DNA from: a bacterium
GTDB taxonomy: Bacteria; Acidobacteriota; Thermoanaerobaculia; Multivoradales; JAHEKO01
NCBI GenBank assembly: GCA_024224155.1
Contig: JAAENP010000005.1
Span: forward strand, 42,736-106,735
DNA: 64,000 nucleotides
Direction of reading: 5' to 3'
In this document: positions 59,346 to 64,000 of the stretch, piece by piece
How positions within the stretch are numbered: position 1 is the stretch's first letter
How the letters are laid out: each line of letters begins with the position of its first letter
Position numbers and translations under genes: made by a program
The notes under the pieces: generated by a model
Told to the model about the DNA's origin: nothing
The model's database searches: none
The model's input: only the letters and a program-made list of their open reading frames with translations

Positions 59346-60578
59346 ATGGCGAAGAGCACGGCAAAGAAGTCGGCGAAGCGGAAAACGAAAAAGGCCCCGA
59401 TGCGCGCAGCGACAAAGACCGTTCGTGGCAAGGCCTCAACGCGCGCGAAGACCGCGAGGACCAAGAAGAAGGCCGCGAGTCCGAAGCGGGTTGTGGCGAC
59501 TGCGGTGGTTCCGAAGATTCGAGGTGAGGCAAAGAAGGTACACTCGAAAATCCTTACCCGCAAGACGCCGTCGCTCAGATTTCCGGTCCGTAGCCTCTCG
59601 AATGTCGTCTACCGCGCCAAGAAGGGCTACTTCGAGATCAAGGGCAAGAAGAAAGAGCGCACGCTCACGGTCGGCACCGTCAAGACGTTCGCCCAGACGC
59701 TGCGTATGATGGCGTTCTCGAAAGAGCTGGTCGAGACCGACGATATCGCCACCAAGCGGGAGGCCTACTACGTCTCGAAGAACTGGGACGAATGCCGGTT
59801 CAAGGAGCAGCCGGAGAGCGACACCGTGATGGAAGACGTCGAGGCGCTGTTTGGCGTCAACCGCGAGCAGCTCGGCTTCATCCCCGAGGAGAAGGGCGGC
59901 GACGTCGCCGGCGAGCTCGTGGTGATCGACCACGATCGCGAGACTGGCGAAATCTTGCGCATCGATTGCACCAAGTTCGGCAGCGGGGCCTACTCGATCC
60001 CGATCTCGGTCGAAGAGCTCGCCTTCGAGACCTCGGCCGACTTCATCCTGGCGATCGAGACCGCGGGCATGTTCCAGCGGCTGGTAAAGCACGCCTACTG
60101 GCGCAGTGCCAACTGCATCCTGGTATCCATGGGCGGCGTGCCGACCCGCGCCTGCCGGCGGTTCATCCGCAGGCTCGCCGACGAGCGCAAGCTCCCGGTC
60201 TATGTGTTCGTCGACGGCGACCCCTATGGCTACTCGAACATCTATCGCACGCTCAAAGTGGGCTCGGGCAACGCCGCCCACATGAACGAGTTCTTCTGCG
60301 TTCCTCAGGCGCGCTTTCTGGGCGTGACGCCCCAGGACATCGTCGACTACAAGCTGCCCACCCACCCCTTGAAGGATGTCGACATCAAGCGGGCCAAGGA
60401 CGCGCTCAAGAACGACCCCTTCGTTCGGCATCACAAGCCCTGGCAGGAGGCCCTCGAGCGCCAGATCAAGATGGGCGTGCGCGTCGAGCAGCAGGCACTG
60501 GCCAAGCACGGCTTGAATTACGTCATCGACGAGTATCTGCCGCAGAAGATGGCGAACACCAAGGCTTTTCTGCCCTGA
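59346..60578 (+). CDS. top6A: Type IIB DNA topoisomerase VI subunit A (Spo11-like)
   Basis: This 410-aa protein is the DNA-cleaving subunit of topoisomerase VI. The active-site tyrosine is Y142 in REAYYVSK by alignment with Spo11. The Toprim domain has AIETAGMFQRL (Glu) and VFVDGDPYG (DxD). As in subunit B, a strongly basic Lys/Ala/Arg tail (~70 residues, MAKSTAKKSAKRKTKKAP onward) precedes the core and recalls histone H1-like tails. GGAGGA lies 6 bases before ATG 59346. The ThrE-like gene starts 7 bases downstream. Confidence 0.92.
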   Translation: MAKSTAKKSAKRKTKKAPMRAATKTVRGKASTRAKTARTKKKAASPKRVVATAVVPKIRGEAKKVHSKILTRKTPSLRFPVRSLSNVVYRAKKGYFEIKGKKKERTLTVGTVKTFAQTLRMMAFSKELVETDDIATKREAYYVSKNWDECRFKEQPESDTVMEDVEALFGVNREQLGFIPEEKGGDVAGELVVIDHDRETGEILRIDCTKFGSGAYSIPISVEELAFETSADFILAIETAGMFQRLVKHAYWRSANCILVSMGGVPTRACRRFIRRLADERKLPVYVFVDGDPYGYSNIYRTLKVGSGNAAHMNEFFCVPQARFLGVTPQDIVDYKLPTHPLKDVDIKRAKDALKNDPFVRHHKPWQEALERQIKMGVRVEQQALAKHGLNYVIDEYLPQKMANTKAFLP

Positions 60579-60585
60579 CGTCCGG

Positions 60586-61845
60586 ATGACCCTGGTTCCC
60601 GACTCGTCGAACGCTTTCGCGAGCGACGCCGGCTCTGTCTCCGAAGACCGCCGGGCGGCGCGCTTCTTGAAACGACTCGCTCGGGCTCTCCATCGTTACG
60701 GCATGCCGGTCCACCGGATCGAGGCCGCGCTCTCGAAGGTCGCCGCCAAGCTCGACGTTCAGGCGCAGTTTCTGGTCACCCCGACCTCGATCGTGACCTC
60801 GATCGGAAAGGGAGAGGCCGCCAGGACTTCGTTGGTGCGCCTCGATCAGGGCGAAGCCGATCTCGCCAAGCTCGCCGACCTGCACGACGTTCTGCGCGAC
60901 GTTTTCGCCGGCCGAGCGACTCCCGGCGAAGCCACCGATCGGCTCGCCGAGATCGAGGCCAAGCCGCCGCTCTACGGCCCCGTGGCATTGGTCACGGGTT
61001 TCGCGGTGGTTTCTGCGGTGGTTTCGATGTTCTTCGGCGGTGGCGCGCGAGAAGCCATGGTTGCGCTGGGCCTCGGCCTCATGGTCGGACTGCTGGTGCT
61101 CCTCGCCGGTCGCTGGCCCCGGTTCGCGTTGGTGCTGCCGGCCGTGGCCGGCATCGCCTGTGCCGCCGGCTCTCAGGCTGCCGCTCATTGGGTTCGACCG
61201 CTGTTTCCGTCGATCCCGACCTTGGCGGGCTTGATCGTGCTCTTGCCCGGTTTGACGCTCACGATCGCGGTCAATGAGATGGCGCATCGTCATATCGTCA
61301 GCGGCTCGGCTCGGCTGATGAGCGCGCTGATCACGTTTCTCCAGATCGGCTTCGGCATGGCGCTGGGAAACGCCCTGGCGTCACGCCTCTTCGGTGAGGT
61401 CGCGGCAACCGCGCCCGAGAGCCTGTCCTTCACGTTTCTGGCGGTCGCCTTGGTCGTCAACGCCATGGCGCTCTCGGTGCTCTTTCAGGCGCGTCTTGAA
61501 GACGCGCCGGTCATCCTGGTCGCCGCCGCGACCGCCTTTCTCGGAGCCCGCTACGGTACCGAGTACCTGGGGCTGGAGCTCGGTACCTGCCTCGGTGCTT
61601 TCCTCCTTGGCACGGTAAGCACGATCATGTCGCGCTGGCGCGACATCCCCTCGGCGACCCCGATCCTGCCGGGGCTCCTGCTCCTGGTTCCCGGAAGTCT
61701 CGGATTCCGAAGCCTTTCGGCCCTGATCGCCAAGGACGTCGTCTCGGGCGTCGAGGCCGGCTTCACCATGGCCATGATCGCTTTGGCCCTGGTGACCGGG
61801 CTCCTGCTCGCGAACCTGACCGTCGAGCCGAGGAAGCTGTTCTAG
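60586..61845 (+). CDS. Threonine/serine exporter (ThrE)-family membrane protein
   Basis: This 419-aa protein has a soluble N-terminal segment with the ThrE/DUF1212 signature (RALHRYGMPVHRIEAAL, then FLVTPTSIVTSI). About ten membrane helices follow in two blocks (PLYGPVALVTGFAVVSAVV; LPGLTLTIAVNEMAHRHI; TPILPGLLLLVPGSLGFRSL). This corresponds to fused ThrE and ThrE_2 domains. Export of threonine or serine is the family function. It is 7 bases from top6A and probably co-transcribed with it. Confidence 0.87.
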   Translation: MTLVPDSSNAFASDAGSVSEDRRAARFLKRLARALHRYGMPVHRIEAALSKVAAKLDVQAQFLVTPTSIVTSIGKGEAARTSLVRLDQGEADLAKLADLHDVLRDVFAGRATPGEATDRLAEIEAKPPLYGPVALVTGFAVVSAVVSMFFGGGAREAMVALGLGLMVGLLVLLAGRWPRFALVLPAVAGIACAAGSQAAAHWVRPLFPSIPTLAGLIVLLPGLTLTIAVNEMAHRHIVSGSARLMSALITFLQIGFGMALGNALASRLFGEVAATAPESLSFTFLAVALVVNAMALSVLFQARLEDAPVILVAAATAFLGARYGTEYLGLELGTCLGAFLLGTVSTIMSRWRDIPSATPILPGLLLLVPGSLGFRSLSALIAKDVVSGVEAGFTMAMIALALVTGLLLANLTVEPRKLF

Positions 61846-61879
61846 CCCGGTCCACTGCGAGGGTCGACCTCCGTGTCGA

Positions 61880-61920
61880 CGGAAAGCACCGTGCGGGTTC
61901 GAATCCCGTACGGTCTACCA
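61880..61920 (+). tRNA. tRNA-like 3' end (fragment)
   Basis: A canonical T-arm lies at 61893-61909: stem GCGGG/CCCGT, loop TTCGAAT. It is followed by a 7-base acceptor strand ACGGTCT (61910-61916), discriminator A and CCA (61918-61920). I could not build a full tRNA: no D-arm or anticodon arm fits in the usual distance. Only TGACCGT at 61817-61823, inside the ThrE coding sequence, pairs with the acceptor strand (6 of 7), which would make a 104-base RNA. I read it as a truncated tRNA or an integration-site remnant. The EamA stop codon overlaps its end. Confidence 0.4.
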
Positions 61921-62868
61921 TCCCTTCAGTTCGTTCCCAGCGCAGTCTGATTCCCGAACCGAGCACCGCGAGCCGGGTCTGCCGATGGCCTTGAGCGAGG
62001 AGCGCACCGCCGAGCCGGCGCTCGGCAGGGCGACCCCGCTCAGGACCAGGGCGACGCCCAGCCATTGAACCGTGGAGAGGTCTTCGTCGAAGAGCAGGAA
62101 GGCCCAGAGCACGGTGGCCATGGGTTGGAGCAGCAGGAGGATAGAGGTCTCGACGGCCGGCAGCCGGGGCAAGGCGTAGGCGATCAGAAGCCAGCCTGCG
62201 ACCTGTGAGCCGAGGGCCATTGCAATCAACCAGCCGTGAGCGGGCCAGCTCCAAGCGAGCTCGAGGTGACCGCCCAGGCGGCCGATTCCTCCGGCCGCGA
62301 GAAGCGCGCCGACCGTCGCCACGGAAAAGGCGCCGAACGGCGTCGATTCGTCGCGCGACGAGCGCCGGAAGAGCAACAGAAAGAACGCATAGGTGATCCC
62401 GGTCAGAAGTCCGAAGAAGGTGCCGAGGAGCGGCTTGTCACCGTAGGCGTCGGCGCGCCCCAGGCCCGAAACCAAGGTCATGCCGAGAAACGCCAGGGGA
62501 ATACCGACGAACATCGACCGCCGCGGCCGCTCGCCGTGGAGCAGCCAGGCCGCGAGCCCCACGAAGATCACCTGGGTGTTACCCAGGACCGTCGCCAAGC
62601 CGGCTCCTATCCACTCGATCGCGCGGTGCCAGACGGCCAGGTCGATCCCCAGAAAAATGCCGCTGGCCAGAGCCATTGCCTGGAGCATCCACGCGCGTCC
62701 GGCTGAACCCGACGAGCGGCCGAATGCGAACCACAAAGCCAAGAGCACGGGCACCGCGTAGAGCGTTCGGAAGAACGCCGCGGTATCCGGCGAGACGCCG
62801 GCCAGGCGAACGAAGATCGCCGAGAACGAGATGATTAGGACGCCCGCGATCGCGGCCAGGTGGGTCAA
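61915..62868 (-). CDS. EamA-family (DMT) permease
   Basis: This 317-aa protein has ten membrane helices in two EamA repeats, with SFSAIFVRLAGVSPDTAAFFR near the start and ETSILLLLQPMATVLWAFLLF plus WLGVALVLSGVALP in the second half. DMT-superfamily members export metabolites such as amino acids. TTG 62868 is the probable start, 6 bases after the Skp stop. The last ~25 residues (SRCSVRESDCAGNELKGW) run into the tRNA-like sequence and look unlike a transporter terminus, so the original stop may have been lost. Confidence 0.85.
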   Translation of the reverse strand: MTHLAAIAGVLIISFSAIFVRLAGVSPDTAAFFRTLYAVPVLLALWFAFGRSSGSAGRAWMLQAMALASGIFLGIDLAVWHRAIEWIGAGLATVLGNTQVIFVGLAAWLLHGERPRRSMFVGIPLAFLGMTLVSGLGRADAYGDKPLLGTFFGLLTGITYAFFLLLFRRSSRDESTPFGAFSVATVGALLAAGGIGRLGGHLELAWSWPAHGWLIAMALGSQVAGWLLIAYALPRLPAVETSILLLLQPMATVLWAFLLFDEDLSTVQWLGVALVLSGVALPSAGSAVRSSLKAIGRPGSRCSVRESDCAGNELKGW

Positions 62869-62874
62869 CCAGGC

Positions 62875-63423
62875 CTACTGCTGCGCCGCGTTGAAGCGCT
62901 CCATCACCATCTGGGTGATATCGACTCGCTCGTTGGCCATCACGACGACGCCCGGAATGTTGTTGAGGATCAGATCGTAGTCGCCTTCGTCGCGGACCTG
63001 GCGGAAGACTGGCGCCATCTGCTTTTCGATCTCGCGCAGGCCCTCATTTCGGATCCTCTCGCCTTCGCGTTGTTTCTCTTCTCGAAAGCGACGAATCTCC
63101 AGGGTCGCGTCCTCGTACTGTTTCTGGAGGTCAGCCTGCTCCGCTTGGGACAGCGTGCTGCCGCCGTCGCTGGCCTTCTGGCGGATGTCGCGGGCCTTCT
63201 GGGCTTTCTGTTCGCCTTCCGCTTGGACGGTCTTTTGAAACTGATCGAGACGAGCCTGGAGCGCCTGGCCCGGAGTGGACTGTGCCACCAGTCGCTCGAG
63301 GTCCACGACGGCGATCTTGATCGGCCGTTCTTGGGCAACCGCCACCGGATTCGCGATTGCGCCAAAGAGGAGGACGAGACTGAACGCGAAAGCAGCGGTG
63401 TAAGTGGAAGTGCGATGAGACAT
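62875..63423 (-). CDS. skp: OmpH/Skp-family periplasmic chaperone
   Basis: This 182-aa protein has a signal peptide (AAFAFSLVLLFGAIANPVAVA). The Skp/OmpH pattern follows: IAVVDLERLVAQSTPG, long charged coiled-coil helices (~60-135) and a C-terminal DLILNNIPGVVVMANERVDIT. Skp holds unfolded outer-membrane proteins during transit to the BAM complex. The family commonly sits after bamA, which is not seen here. A GGAG-like ribosome site precedes the ATG. Confidence 0.88.
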   Translation of the reverse strand: MSHRTSTYTAAFAFSLVLLFGAIANPVAVAQERPIKIAVVDLERLVAQSTPGQALQARLDQFQKTVQAEGEQKAQKARDIRQKASDGGSTLSQAEQADLQKQYEDATLEIRRFREEKQREGERIRNEGLREIEKQMAPVFRQVRDEGDYDLILNNIPGVVVMANERVDITQMVMERFNAAQQ

Positions 63424-63520
63424 TCTGTTTTCTCCTGTCTTCGAAGTTCGGACTCTCGAACGAGGAGTCTAGAACGAGGGACCTCCGCTTGGTTGGCTTT
63501 TCGGGCAAAAGCAGTCGGGA

Positions 63521-63545
63521 GGGGACACGAAGGAATCGTGTCCCC
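63521..63545. repeat. Perfect 10-bp inverted repeat
   Basis: GGGGACACGA (63521-63530) and TCGTGTCCCC (63536-63545) are exact inverted repeats around AGGAA. There is no T-run. It lies in the 210-base divergent gap between skp and the last gene. It could be an operator or a REP-like element. Confidence 0.6.
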
Positions 63546-63632
63546 GATGCGGCGGATCCTCTCGTTGTGCTCCAGCAAAACCGATGATCGCGCAACGAGA
63601 CGAGAGCCTTGGACGCTACACTGCGGCTCGTG

Positions 63633-64000
63633 ATGCCTAACTACCCTCCGGTTACGCGACGCGAGATCGTCTCGTGGGCGATGTTCGATTTCGCCAACTC
63701 GGCCTACACCACGATCATCGTCACGGTCGCGTTTTCGATCTACTTCACCAAGCTGGTGGCGCCCGGCGCCAACGCCGACTGGTGGTGGAGCGTGGCGGTC
63801 GGCACCAGCAACTTGATCGTCCTGGTTCTGGCACCGATCATCGGTGCGATCGCCGACGGCTCGGGACGCAAGAAGCCGTTTCTGGTCGTGATGTGGATTC
63901 TGTGCTGCCTCGGCACCGCGGCGCTCTATTTCGTCACGCCCGGCGCGCTGGCTCTGGGTATCGTCCTGTTCGTGGTCTCGAACTGTGCCTATGCCTTCGG
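63633..64000 (+). CDS. MFS transporter, UMF1/Atg22-like (cut by window end)
   Basis: The frame is open from ATG 63633 to the window edge (about 122 residues). The N-terminus EIVSWAMFDFANSAYTTIIV is characteristic of the Atg22/UMF1 branch of the major facilitator superfamily. Helices at ~17-40 (VTVAFSIYF) and ~52-70 (NLIVLVLAPIIGAIADGSG, with the loop motif GRKKP) follow. Members export amino acids or unknown solutes. It is divergent from skp, with the perfect inverted repeat upstream. Confidence 0.82.
   Translation, partial: MPNYPPVTRREIVSWAMFDFANSAYTTIIVTVAFSIYFTKLVAPGANADWWWSVAVGTSNLIVLVLAPIIGAIADGSGRKKPFLVVMWILCCLGTAALYFVTPGALALGIVLFVVSNCAYAF

Overview
The window is a high-GC bacterial chromosome segment that starts inside recF and runs straight into gyrB and gyrA, the classic dnaA-dnaN-recF-gyrB neighbourhood, so it probably lies near the replication origin. 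The gene set fits a Gram-negative, rod-shaped bacterium: mreBCD/mrdA/rodA, a Skp chaperone, a beta-barrel-type outer-membrane protein and Spy-like periplasmic proteins. GC richness, abundant TTG and GTG starts, a bacterial topoisomerase VI and BNR, CPBP and M28 families together suggest Acidobacteriota (Thermoanaerobaculia-like). That placement is inference. I see no phage, insertion sequence, CRISPR array or rRNA.

Layout. 1-5.8 kb: recF end, gyrB, gyrA. 5.9-12.8 kb: CPBP protease, M20 peptidase, CYTH protein, NDP-sugar pyrophosphorylase-like protein, HAD phosphatase and a secreted Asp-box (BNR) protein, mostly tightly spaced or overlapping. 12.8-17.9 kb (minus): a compact five-gene operon of TIGR04282-type glycosyltransferase, ArsM-type methyltransferase, radical SAM protein, altered metallophosphoesterase and flavoprotein. 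This is the best candidate for a poorly described system, probably making a complex organoarsenical. 17.9-19.6 kb: B12-type radical SAM protein. 19.7-25.4 kb (minus): parvulin foldase (ppiD-like), ruvA, ruvB, lipid kinase, Fpg/Nei glycosylase, DUF6116-like protein. 25.6-33.7 kb: a FecR-domain protein heads the mreB-mreC-mreD-mrdA-rodA-rng shape operon. 33.7-40.5 kb: a kinase/glycosidase fusion and a very large Lhr helicase. 40.6-42.8 kb: ECF sigma factor, anti-sigma factor and two Spy/CpxP-like proteins. 42.8-53.9 kb: mixed housekeeping and envelope genes. 54-60.6 kb: YkgJ and amidohydrolase genes, then topoisomerase VI B and A genes separated by an opposing MFS gene. 60.6-64 kb: ThrE-like exporter, a tRNA-like 3' fragment, EamA transporter, Skp and the start of an Atg22/UMF1-type transporter.

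How the parts fit. DNA topology and repair are strongly represented: gyrase, topo VI, RuvAB, Fpg, AlkD, Lhr and RecF. The mre block is the elongation machinery of the cell wall. The sigma/anti-sigma/Spy block looks like an envelope-stress circuit. Translational coupling is frequent: several adjacent genes share ATGA, TTGA or TGATG stop/start overlaps.

Non-coding structure includes good terminators at 42794-42822 and 48728-48762, a perfect palindrome just upstream of an extended -10 before the mre operon, a three-copy structured dispersed repeat in convergent intergenic gaps, and a perfect 10-bp inverted repeat before the last gene. One small secreted-protein gene (48333-48702) appears to carry a frameshift.
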